Assembly: GCA_023055425.1 (NCBI GenBank)
Contig: JALGPY010000005.1
Location: 82,377,495 to 82,441,494 of the forward strand
DNA from: Linanthus parryae
Taxonomy: Eukaryota > Streptophyta > Magnoliopsida > Ericales > Polemoniaceae
Length of the DNA stretch: 64,000 nucleotides
Direction: 5' to 3'
Shown here piece after piece: positions 11,266 to 23,200 of this stretch. Within the stretch, counting starts at the first letter, position 1; each line of letters starts with the position of its first letter. The notes below the pieces were generated by a model. It made no database searches. It saw only the letters and a list, made by a program, of their open reading frames with translations, and was not told the origin of the DNA. Both the position numbers and the translations under genes were made by a program.

Positions 11266-11640
11266 TCTCATTTTTGCCCCCCCCCCCCAACACTTTTGAA
11301 GCAACTACCCATATTTTTTCCTCTTGTCACACAAGGGCGAGTGTTTCATGGAGAAGAGCTCCCACACTCCACAGACCATACTCTCCCCTAACTATTGAAT
11401 ATTGGGTCAAAAGATGGCTCAAGAGTAGTCCAAAGAACATCACCTCCCGTCATTGGTATTGGACTGTTTCAATCATATGGATCACTTGGAAAGCTCGAAA
11501 TGCACATGTCTTCAAGAATGAAATTGTTACCAATTGTTAAAAATGTACATAGACCGTCTATGTACATTTTGGAACTCTTGGTTACTAATGAAGTTCTCTT
11601 CCTCTGAAAAAAAAAAAAAAATCTCTTGGTTGCTAATGAG
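11265..11640 (+). mobile_element. LINE 3' end fragment with poly(A)
   Basis: A 5'-truncated non-LTR retrotransposon piece inserted in the gag remnant. The frame around 11395-11540 reads ARNAHVFKNE after a W-x2-W-K-like motif, as at the C-terminus of plant LINE ORF2. It is followed by a short 3' UTR and an A-run at 11607-11621. The 33 bases just before the A-run (CTCTTGGTTACTAATGAAG...) recur just after it with two changes. Confidence 0.65.
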
Positions 11641-12003
11641 GTTCTCTTCCTCTGGCAACAACCGACAAAGGTAAAGTTGCAAGAGCAACTCCCACATACC
11701 ACAGTTTCTCCAGCATTGGCCACTAACAACCCCGACGGATCTAATCAGGATAGCCATGGCAACCGTACAACTCAACAGGTAGCATCTAGCCCAGCGATAA
11801 AGCTAATCTGTATGCTAGACCAAGTGGTGGAAAGTGCGGCAAGTGTAATCAATATGGACATACTTCAACTCAATGTCAGAAAATGGCTTATGTGGTAGAT
11901 GTGTATGGGGTGGATGAGCACACATGGGAGGTTGCAGTGATTTTGAAAGAAAAGACTCCTATGACACAAAACAACCAACCTTCTCCAGTTGTGCTCGTCT
12001 AAA
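11640..12003 (+). pseudogene. Degenerate Gypsy gag, zinc-knuckle part
   Basis: The gag remnant resumes after the LINE piece. A polar linker leads to a legible CCHC zinc knuckle (about 11830-11880): CGKCNQYGHTSTQC, fitting CX2CX4HX4C, followed by QKMAYVVDVYGVDEHTWEV. The nucleocapsid signature confirms the gag assignment. No protease follows. The remnant stops about 290 bases short of the stop codon of the diaminopimelate epimerase gene on the opposite strand. Confidence 0.75.
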
Positions 12004-12288
12004 TTTCTTTTTATAGTAAGTGAATTTCGAATGGTCACTGCAAAGTACAGTTGGTCAATTAGTGTGATTGCTGTTGCAATGTGGTGTCAGGGAGGGAACT
12101 GGAACAAGAAAATTTACCAACATGAGTTCTGTTGTCTCTAAAACTCGAAAAGTTACACTCATTATAGGACATCAATCCATAACTACAAATTTCGGAAGAT
12201 CACAACCACAAGGATCTTTACAAAACTACTTCCACCCCACCAGTCAAGATCTATCAATACATTCAATTGCAAGTGTATTAATGAAAGA
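12004..12288. other. 3' flank of the DapF gene
   Basis: Between the gag remnant and the DapF stop codon. It should contain the DapF 3' UTR and polyadenylation site on the minus strand. I could not pick out a specific AATAAA-like signal and saw no other feature. Confidence 0.4.
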
Positions 12289-12405
12289 TTACAATTGCAC
12301 TGATCCGTAAAACACTACTTCTGCTGGCCCGGTCATATAGATATGATTGTCTTCCTCTCTCCATTCAATATCCAATGGCCCTCCAGGTAAATCCACTGTG
12401 CAACT
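12289..12405 (-). CDS. DAPF: DAPF exon 9 and stop
   Basis: 117 bases, residues 334-371 and TAA. Acceptor AAACAG|AGTTGC. It encodes [15 protein letters not shown] and [15 protein letters not shown], the conserved C-terminus. Confidence 0.95.
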   Translation of the reverse strand, partial: SCTVDLPGGPLDIEWREEDNHIYMTGPAEVVFYGSVQL

Positions 12406-15400
12406 CTGTTTTCAACAAATACACAAGGCATGAGAGACGATAAAAAACAGCCAGTGAACCTATATGCAAATATCCAGCGCCTAACATGTTTGCAAATATT
12501 CATGCGTTCCTTCTGTAATGGCGCATTTACAGTATAGATCATAAGCAAAAAAGAATGTGAGACAAATGGACTGATGCATAGTGCAGACCCCTCCTCACCC
12601 GGACACATTGGGAAGAATAGAGCCGGTAAAAACCCAGATAAGCTCGGGTAGTATATCTAGGGGCACTGGGAGCACCTACTTCGAAAATTTGGATAACTAC
12701 TAAGAGACCTTCAGGTTTAGTGAGAAACTAAAGCTCGGGTACTTGCTCATGGTTAACCAATCTGATACAAGTTTCTTTATATATTCATTTCTCACTATTT
12801 TCATGTCATAATCATCAAGTTTACTCTTTAATCAGCCCTATATTCTAAGTGAGGGAATGGCTTTAGATAGACAGAACCGGAGGAATTTGTTCCATTTTGA
12901 GTTGAATCGAGTTGCGAAGAGATATCATCCAGTGGGTGTCGTTTTCTATTCATACCCATCCTAGTTTTGTCAGTTTTGGTGTTCCAAGACATTTTACGTG
13001 GGAATGGGATTTGCATATTAGGTACCATTTGGGGGCAGGTTTGATGCCGTAGTTATCAGGGCTTCTTCAGTGAGCTTTTGATGTTCAGAACCCGAAGCTT
13101 TCTCTTGTACGAAGTATGAAGCCAATCCAAATGATGCATAACAAACATATCAAGTCCAATATAACGTAACACAGATGTTCTAAATTAGCAGATAAGTTAT
13201 AATAAAAACTAGATATGCTGGCTGCAACGCGTTCATTAAGGAATCTGCAAGTTACTGAACTCACCCTTTCCGCACGACCTTCAAGAACTGCAGCCACCAC
13301 CACTGCACAAGCTCCTGTTCCACAAGCTAATGTCGCTCCTACAATGCCACCAGAGAAAGCTTCATACTCACTCAGCACAAAGACATTTTCACAAATACCC
13401 GCAATAATGAGAGAGAGAGAGAGAGCCTAATCAACATTTTAAGAATTTATCAAGCATCAGAAACCTAACCTGCTCCCCGCTCCCAAACACGCATCTTTAG
13501 GTGTGATGGAGAGTATACTTGGACAAATTCTGCAGAAATAAAACGATAATCAATTAGACTACAGAAGTACTTCAGACAGTATTAAACAAACACAGAAGTA
13601 TTCCTATCCACCCTTCTACAGTACTGGTTACGATATAAGAAAGATAAGAGATCGTTAAGATTGAACCCGAAATTGGAAATAGAACCACACTGTTTCGCTT
13701 TATATCTACAAAACAAAACCCAAAGAACTGTCTTTTAAGCATTCGAGTCCACGCATTTACAGATGTTGGATCACTTGCTAGGTGGAGAGAGCAGACGGGA
13801 AGTTTCTGAGCACAGAAAGTGTCATTTAGGTTTGAGATTCAAACCACAAATCGCATCCAAAACTCTTACTGTCCTTTTCCCCCTTCCTATGTACTCTTTC
13901 ATGATATCTCAAATAAGGCGACCGACCTACCTCCAAACAAGCTCCTGTCTCCCGTCTATCTGCGACTATGTAGCACCGAAACGGGGACGAGACGAAACGG
14001 GGACGGGAACGCCGGAACGGCAGTTTTCAAAAATTTAGGAGACGAAACGCCGGGGGAACGGCGATTTTTATATAAAAAAAACATATAAATATATTTAAAT
14101 AAACATAAATTTCTTATTTATTTACAATTTTTTATGATGTATATGACACACAAATAAATATATCTAATTAGAAAACACAACTCTTTTGGGTTGTTACTTA
14201 ATAGGAAAGCCCAAATCAAACAAGTCCAGGAAAGTCCTTTTATGAGGAATGGCATTTTTGTAAAATTGAGAAAAGAACTGGGTAATACAGTAAAAATAGG
14301 CAAGAAAAGTGGGTTTTCTCCTCCAACAACGCGTTTAGAAGCTGCTGTGCGGCTGTGCCTGTTACAGCCATGGCCGCCATCTTCTCCTTTCTTTTTGTGA
14401 TCGACCTTCTGATGCCGCAAAATCCCGTCGCCGGTGAGCCAACAGCGATGTCGCAGGTCGCCTCCGAGAATCTGGTGGAGATCGAAGTCACCAGACGTCA
14501 TCGATCTAGTGGAGGTCGTCGTGAAGGCCGCCTATAGGTCAGTCGATCTCTTGATAGTCGGCTAGGGACGTTCCCCAGGAGTTCCAGAAAGCTGGAACGC
14601 GTCCCAGCGCCGCTCCAGGTAGGTTCCGAATCTCATTTTTTCCGGGGGACGCCATCTGTCATTCCGGGGACGTTTCCAGGCGTTCCGGCGTTCCGGACGG
14701 GTACGAAACGGGGACGAGAGCCTATATGGCGTTACGGTGCTTCATAGATCTGCGATGATAGACCAACCACCAGCCCTCTCACCGTCAACGTGGCCGAATC
14801 ACTCGAGACGTAACAGGAAATACATAGCTGAATACCAGTCGTATCTCTCACCTGAACTCACCACCCACCGTCAACCGCCACCACCACTACCACGGAAAAT
14901 TGATGCCATGGATACACTAAGGTGGACCAGAGTCCCCGATTTGGAACAATGAGCCACTCTCAAAGTAGGTATGAATCTCTCTCAAAGAACCCGCCTCCAA
15001 TTTGTATCCTTTCTAGATCTGTTTTAGGTCTCTATCCCTCTCATCGAAGGACGTTTTTCCTATTTGTACATAGTACTTTAGTTAATTTCAGTCTGTCCTG
15101 TAAGGATTTCAAATATTGGGTTGATTTTCACCTTTCCAGCTGTCAAGATTTTTTCGCAGGAGCGCATCACTACTTCTGATAGATTTATTTTTTCCCAATC
15201 TTTCACAAGTTGTATTCTGCTGTGTTCTTTACTTATGAAACATTGACCCTGTCTAGATTTCGTCTCTAGATATGCCTGCAATAACCTTAATCTTACAGTG
15301 CATCCGCTAAAAAGTCCATTAAATTTGCAGGACAATGCAGCCAAAATTCAGAGCTGCGTCTATGTTCAGCCTAACCTAGCCATGGTAAGCCATCCCTTGC

Positions 15401-18400
15401 ACTCACTATTGGACCAGTTCAGTTAGGTTGATACAGCCGATTGACTATTTGCAGAAACGAGTAAGTGGTTTATTGAAGTGCGGTTTAACTATATAGTTGA
15501 TTCAGCCATCAGATATTCAATTTTGCGTTCATCTGTAGTGTAGGAGTCCCAACTTTCATATCTTATCTTCTCATAGAGCAAGAAGCATCCAAGTCTTTGC
15601 CAATTTCAGTTTGCGCAGTGCCCTTACGGCAAGGACTCTGTCGGCTAGAAAAATCAACTGTAAAAATCAACTAATTGGTCTGTTATACTGGTCTGTTACA
15701 TTCTGCTTAAATTCAAAACTATTGATTGGTCTCTGCCGCACACATTCCAGAGCTCCTTTGAGTTTCCCCATGACGTGACTTCTTAATGATGTATTCCAAA
15801 CGTTTGAACCTTTTAAGTGTTTGTTCAGGTCTACAGGGACGGAGCAACAGAGCCAGCAATTAGCTGATTTCGTGAGTACCTATATTATTGAAGCAGAGGA
15901 TAAGGGGAAACAGAGGCAGCAATTAACTGATTTGGTGAGTCCCTATATTTTCTCTTACTTTGGACATCTTATTTATAAACCAATTATATTATGCTCCAAT
16001 AAGATGTTAAGTCATGGGGCTACTAGAGAAAATTATCATTGCTAATAGATAGCGACAAAAGGAAGACATCTACTTCAAACTGTGCATTGGTTGATTGTGT
16101 TCAATCTATTTCGAAATTTCACTTGGTAGTTTGGATATGTATCTCCCCATTTCTTCTGTCAGTTCATCGTTCAGATTTTCTTTTCTACCTTGATCAACTT
16201 CATTCATAACAAAACTTACTTTCATTAGTGTCTAAGTTCAGCTGCTATCGTATTCTTAGTTGCAGAAGGAGTGGTTGTGTACTTACATGATTGAATAACT
16301 TATTTTAAATTCTGATGTACTTGATTATGTACCACACTTCTGCGAAGACCAACTTTTCTCCAGCAGTCTACGTAACTGGGATCCAGTTCTGTCGTTTTCA
16401 AAAAAATGCTCACTAAATTCACTATTTTGGTGGTTTTTGCCTTTTGCAGATTTTTGGATAAAATTTTCTTTTTGTTTAAATTACTTTATAACTGGCAGAA
16501 TGTTCTTAGCGTTTATTTCGATTGTGCCCACGGGCAAGGGCTATCCCTTAGTCTCTAATAACAAGACTTCATAACAACAACAACGGTTATGACAGCCAAT
16601 CTCAAGAAGAAATGCAGTACTCCTATACTTAACATCTATGAAGCCCAGAACATGGATGAAAAAGCTCCTAAAACAAAATGCCCTAAGTGTAAACTCCAAA
16701 ATTCAAAGAGAATACTAGACCTTGAACCGATGCAGCAGGGATTTATATGTTGGAGAAGGCTGCTCCAATAAGAAGCAAAAGGTGACCGTAAAAGAATCTC
16801 TTTTGGCCCGAAGGAAGTACCCATGAATAGATAATAAATTAGTGTTCACTAGGGTTTTAGGCTTTCAGCAGTCTAAGTATTTAGACAACTAATTCCTGCA
16901 AGATTGGAAATGTGGTGCCACCCAATCTTGATGATGAGTTTTCTACATTAACAGCGGAACGAATAAATTTGATTTTTAGGTCATTACATAGGTTCATCAA
17001 TCTGTGAAACTCTAGCAAAATAATGTTCTAAACTAATGCTATAATTCTTCTATCACATCACACAACTACTACCCTTTATATCACAATATCTTATTGATTC
17101 TAAACCATCCTAAAGCCCACTTTACATAATTTCCAAGAAAGCATCAAAAGGACTAGGACCCTGAAACTGTACTGTATTGAAATCAATTATTGAACAGGAA
17201 ATGTTAAAAGGCAACTGTGGTTTAATTAGAGTGAAATCTCAAATGGAACATAACAATTAAGGAGGTGCAAAATCTAACCTGTGTTAGTTCGGGCTGGGAA
17301 CACCTCGTGATGCTCAAATTGAGGTCCAATTTGTGCTAAATTTAGTTCATCAACCTGCAAATTCTGTTTCGAAGAAAGAGTATCAGCAAGATAAATTATT
17401 TCAGGGTGTGACGCATCAAATTATTCCACATTGTTTCATAAACCCAAGAATGCAATTCGTCTTTCTTTTCTCCGGAGTGCAGAAAGTCAGTTAACATGAG
17501 CAAGGCAGCCTCCAAAGTATTTGCAGAAATCAAGGGTCCCGTGATCAAAGCTCCAGTTTTGCTCTTCCCCAACTTATCAAAAATATTCTGAAGTTGCTCA
17601 TCCTTCCTCTCGATGGCAACATATGAGGCGTACAAATCATGGTTTTTATGAAATTCATCTAGTTGCGATTTAAATGAGTAACTTAACAAAGTGAAAAAGA
17701 TACTAACTCCACCTCTAACAAGAGATTCCATGTGGAGGTTCAAGTATTGTTACGGAAATATCTTATTTCTTAAAAGTTTCTTCTATATTCCTGACCATAA
17801 ATTTTTATTAGCACATCAACACTCAGTAAAGCTATACCCAAGATGGAACATAGGTTACAAAGCTTTAAGTACTTTTGTGCTAACAACCTAGGACAATCAT
17901 ATCATATTAGTTGTCTAACAAGGGATAGCATCTGCTATAGCCTTCCACACAACTGCATGGTCATGTTATATGGAAGTTACATGTACGCTGTCACATTTAC
18001 CACAGTAAAATATAGTTATTTCCGTGGTAATAAACATGATGCTGCTATTGTAATCTCCTACTGTCTTATTTGTTATCAGGCAAAAGAAAAAGAAAACAAT
18101 GGCATTTAATGTCACTCCCAGTTCAAAAACCATGGCAAGACTTGGCACGTCTCTTGGCATGTCTTTGTCTTTTGATTGTTACAGACCATTCACAAGAATT
18201 GTACAGTCTCTAGGGTCATGGATTGGCTTTCAAAATTAGGGAGCTCTATTCCTTTCTAAGATACCTTAGACACATTATGCGAAGTTTTCTGCTATGGTCG
18301 CCTGACTTCATTGACCGCCCAACACCTGTCTCAATAGGGATGTCAAGGTTAGCAGTTACCTCCCGCCTCCTGGGAACTTTATGGAGTAAATCAACACTGG

Positions 18401-20143
18401 ATTAAAATTTCAGTGTAAATCAACCATGTCTCGTCTGTTTCCCCCCGCCTAATAGATGGTCAACTAAGGTAATTTACCTCATTGCCTATTACAGGACAAG
18501 TTATCGACTTTGGATGCATCTTTACCGCAACCTAATTCATAGCATTTACAGAATGCAACCAAAGAACGCACTGATTTGATTTCACTTCCACCTAAACATC
18601 AACGTGCTTGAGTAAACAGATCCACAGAGTATACATAGGGCTGCAAATGAGCTGAGCTGCCCAAGATCTGCACGACGCCAGCTCTGTCAAAGCTCGGATT
18701 GAGCCTAAATTTAGGCTCGTTATGTTAAAGCCGAGCCAAACATGATGAAGTTTGGATCAGGAACTCTAGAGCCGGCTCGTTTATATGTAATTACTAAATT
18801 ACAGTACATCTTATAGCACACTATTAAGTACAATCATATAGTATATGAATAGCCTATAATAATTAGCTGCTACATTCATGTAATTTTGTTTTTTAGGGTG
18901 GGTTTGATAGGTCATTGTTCATAGAGCCATACAAGAAGACCTCACAAGCCTGACGAACTTGAAGGCTAGAGCTACAAGTTCACTCCATTCATGAGCCAAG
19001 CTCGAGTCCTAACTCGAACATTTCATATTTTTGGCGAGTCGAGCCCAAGTCACGGAGAATAAATATAAGGTATAAATAACCAAAATGAGGAAATAGTGAT
19101 GTAGAAGGAATGGAATCACAAGTTAAAGATTTTAATTGAATTTCAGTTATTATTAGAACTGGTTTGATTTTCAGAGATTTGGTAGAATTATTTGTTTCCT
19201 CTCTAGTATACTTTCTCATCTCTAAATAAAACCTTTGTCTTTCATTGTAAGGCAGCTCTAATTTGTGAATGATCTTTGATATCTTTGACATTATTGAGAG
19301 CTGTGAGTGCTCTGTGTGAATCCCCAGGTGATTCATTGTTTGGTTGCTTTGTGTAAGGCATCAACGACCCTGCAATACAGAGATGTAAATGAGCTGGCGT
19401 AGAGCCCAAGCATGTAACATGATGTATAGATACAAATTCGAGCCTGACGATATTACGCTAGGCTCTTCTTGTTTACACACATAACACCCGTACGCATACC
19501 TGCATATCCACGATAGAGCAAACACAGAAGTGCTTCAAGCGATGCTAGTTACAAAAGTCACGGAGATTAGGTCAGTCCCCAAGAAGAATTTATTTTTTTT
19601 GAGAAATAAATAAATTCTTCTTGGTATACAGACTGGCAAGTTCAACCTTCATGATTAATTTATCTGCAACACTACAGCCAAACCTTTTGGATTAGGCAAC
19701 TAATGTGGGAACTAGCAGTATCTTCAATACCGAAGACCTTACTTGGTTTCAGGGGTATAATGATTCTTCTTCCAGCTATATTCCAGATGCTGATAGCATT
19801 TTATCATCCAATGTCAAAAAACATTGCTATAGTGTGGATAGACAGACAGCACTATAGGAGCAACTAGAAGGTGGGTGCCTAAACACAAAAGTATATCTGA
19901 AGTGGAATTGAATGCATGGATATAAGATGGAGAATCTCCGTGAAACCAGTCCTATAATTTGCCAGATGAGTCTTCCAGAACCATCGACAGGTGACAAAAT
20001 GTGACGCAAGAAAGATAAGAGAACAAAGGTGAGCAAAGAAGAAAGTCGCTTTTTAAGGCACGCATTAGCATTTGAGGGTTTCAAAGTCTATAGTTTAATG
20101 CTTCGAACAATGTGTCTTCTCTTAACACACGGGTAGTCTCAAA

Positions 20144-20203
<60 letters not shown>

Positions 20204-23200
20204 CTATCTATATTACTAAGATAGGATGGTGTTTTACTATTCACTTTGTTGTGTTGGCCATCTCAATAGCCATTGGATCAAAATTAGATCTACATGCTAC
20301 AATTTGAGGAGGGATGATTAGATGGTTGATAAAGATTGATTAGATGGGGAATCAGAAAAAGTGCATATCAGTGGTAATAATTTTTCTCTTTCCTGTAAAT
20401 CTTTCAAATTTATCAATTTTTTATTAATCATATTTAAAATAAACAATAAATATTTTAAGTATTTCTCCGGGTAAGTTGTGGTAATCCCAACGGGACGGAC
20501 AATACTCTAGTATAAATATAAGATTAGGACACCAGCTTCATGTGAATTTGATGTCCTAAAATCAAAATAAGAATTATTATAATGAGAAAACAGGTGTAGC
20601 GTTAAAGTCTAAACTAAATGGTCATTTCAGTATGGTATACACCTCGTTTCAACAATTCAACTAGAATAAGCAAATTCTTCATTTTGTGAAATTACTTAAA
20701 AACCTAGGTGTGAATACCCAGTCCATTTTCTAGTTCTGCTACGACCACTCTATACCTCCTTTTGATATATGTGTGGTACTATTGAGAATCACAATGCCCT
20801 TGAATCAAGGTCCTATTTTACAATATGTTGCTTGTATCAAAGAACTATGATGAATGAATAAAATTGTAGTTGTATGACCTTTGCGGTTCAGGTGTGAACA
20901 TACCTTACGTCACTTGTAACATTTCTACAAAATCTATAAGAAATACTACTTTCATTGGTGGAATACATACCTGACTACCTTCATTGCTAAATGTGACACA
21001 GTGAGGGTTCCCCATGCTAACACATGTCACGTCCCACTTAAGTCCATCTACATCAAGTTCTGCCTTCACGACGGAGTGTTCCCTGTTTGCTGGTAGTTTT
21101 GTAGGAACATCAGACGCCTTCAATATTGGTTCTCCCATATCAACTCTTACCTATAATCATAACACGTGGGATATTTACATGTGTTATAAACATGAAAAAA
21201 AAAAAGTTAATACAGTAAGGTCATTGTGACTCAAGTTATAATTTTATCATAAATTAGTTTTATCACTTTTAAATTAATAACTATATATGCAAGGGACCTA
21301 GATATGATTTAAATTCATGCAAATTGTCTTATACTACAACACAGGCCCAAAATGTATCATCTTGGGAACAATGGAAAACTCTACTAACTGAAGCCTAAGA
21401 AAATGCATGGCAGAAAGATGCTTATATAATTCTGACAAATGGGTCACCTTTCCATCATCTCGAATTTCAGGAACAATTAAACCAGCGCCCGTATGTATGG
21501 TGAAACTGCCAAAATTCAGGCAGAAGGTCAGATTTTTATGAGTGTTAGTATGGTATAACATCCAACAGTGATAATATAATAAGCGGGCAAACACAGTAGA
21601 AATCTTAGATAAGAAAATAATCTAACTTCAATCTCCACGATCATTACATGCAAAAGCTCTTCTGCATATAACAATAAACAGTTACAGAAGTAAAATCCGT
21701 ACGACAACTCAGACCACAAATGTTACAAAAGATTAATAAATGTTATCATAGCAAGTGACGTACTACAGCAAAACAGTAGAGAGGGGCACTGACAAGGATA
21801 ACATCATAACACCACTGTACATCCAAAGAAGTTCGAAAAGCTTGAGTAGCAAATGTGCAATGTGCCTTGTAAAGTGTGTGTGCGCACACACACAGATAGA
21901 TATGAGTATATGATCAAGAGAGGAGTACATCACCATACCTTTTCCTACCATGTAAGTTTTCGAGCTCGGCAATAAATCTAGCAAAACACCGTACTCCATT
22001 TCCACACATCTATATTAAGAGAGAAAATTCATAAGTCACTCCTCAAAACAACAGATTGTCAAGACCGTGCCAGTAATGTAGAAACAAAAGATGAAACAAC
22101 TACAGATAGGCTTCTCCTGGAATCTTGATTTATAAAGAAAAATTAACATGATCAATTTTTTTCATTCAAAATAGTTTTGTGCATAAATGAATGAAATTTG
22201 AACTCCAAACTAAGACATCCTTGTTCAATCTTTTCAGGTAAGTAAGCACGGACAAAGACACCATAATGCAAAAAATATACATGTATATATTAAACATTTG
22301 CAATTGAACACTAAGGGCATACGTACAGGAACTACAAGAATGCAACCTCCAATGACAGCTATTAGGGCCGTGCAAAAAACTGTTGACGCACATGGCCTTC
22401 ACTTGATTTTATTAGTTTCTCTGCATTCATATTTTTGTGATCAATAATGTTTGCCTAGATACTAGATTGTTTAAGTCTTACTCTAAATTTTGTTAAATAT
22501 GTAGTTTCTATTACTGCTAAAAATATACGACTTCTCTAAAAATTGTTCTTGTTTATACCAGATGTTGAATAAGGCAAGGAAAGCGGGTCAAGAGGCAAAC
22601 CTGGCCATAGCAACAGAAAATAGAGGAAATATGGCCACTGTTGTTCACCATCAACTAAGATTAATCCGTCAAAGGCTGGTATAGTTCATAAATCTGTTTC
22701 TACTATAGCAACAGAATCAACATTTAGCACAGCAAGTCGAATACCAGATCCATTCAGGAGTTTGCTGTCACCAAATATGGAGTTTGCTGATCTTAGAGGA
22801 TGAGAATCGCATTCCGTATTTTGTGGGGTTTTAAATGTTTGGTGGAACCGAATTGTCTTGCTATAATGTCGGTGAATCTGACTGAATCATTATTCTTCCT
22901 CGGACTTGATCTTCTTTTTTCTTTTCATTTATATTTCTTTTTGCTATGTTGATGAAGACTATTTGATGCAGCACACCGCACGCACCAGGAAGACACGCAG
23001 TAATCCAGAATTATCAATCACTCAATATCTGAGGAGAAATCAGTTTTTCAATAACCATAAGCTGAAAAACAATTGTAAACTTGAGACCTATAAAACAGGC
23101 AACACTGAAGGAATCATAAACAAACTAAAACTCTAAACAAGATAAATTCTTAAAAGGATAAGCTACTAACTTATTTCTGATACCAAATCAAAATCGATAG

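Noticed and set aside
13085..13378. 97-codon minus-strand frame covering DAPF exon 8
   Set aside because: Only 13265-13338 is exon; the rest is intron read-through on either side of consensus splice sites.
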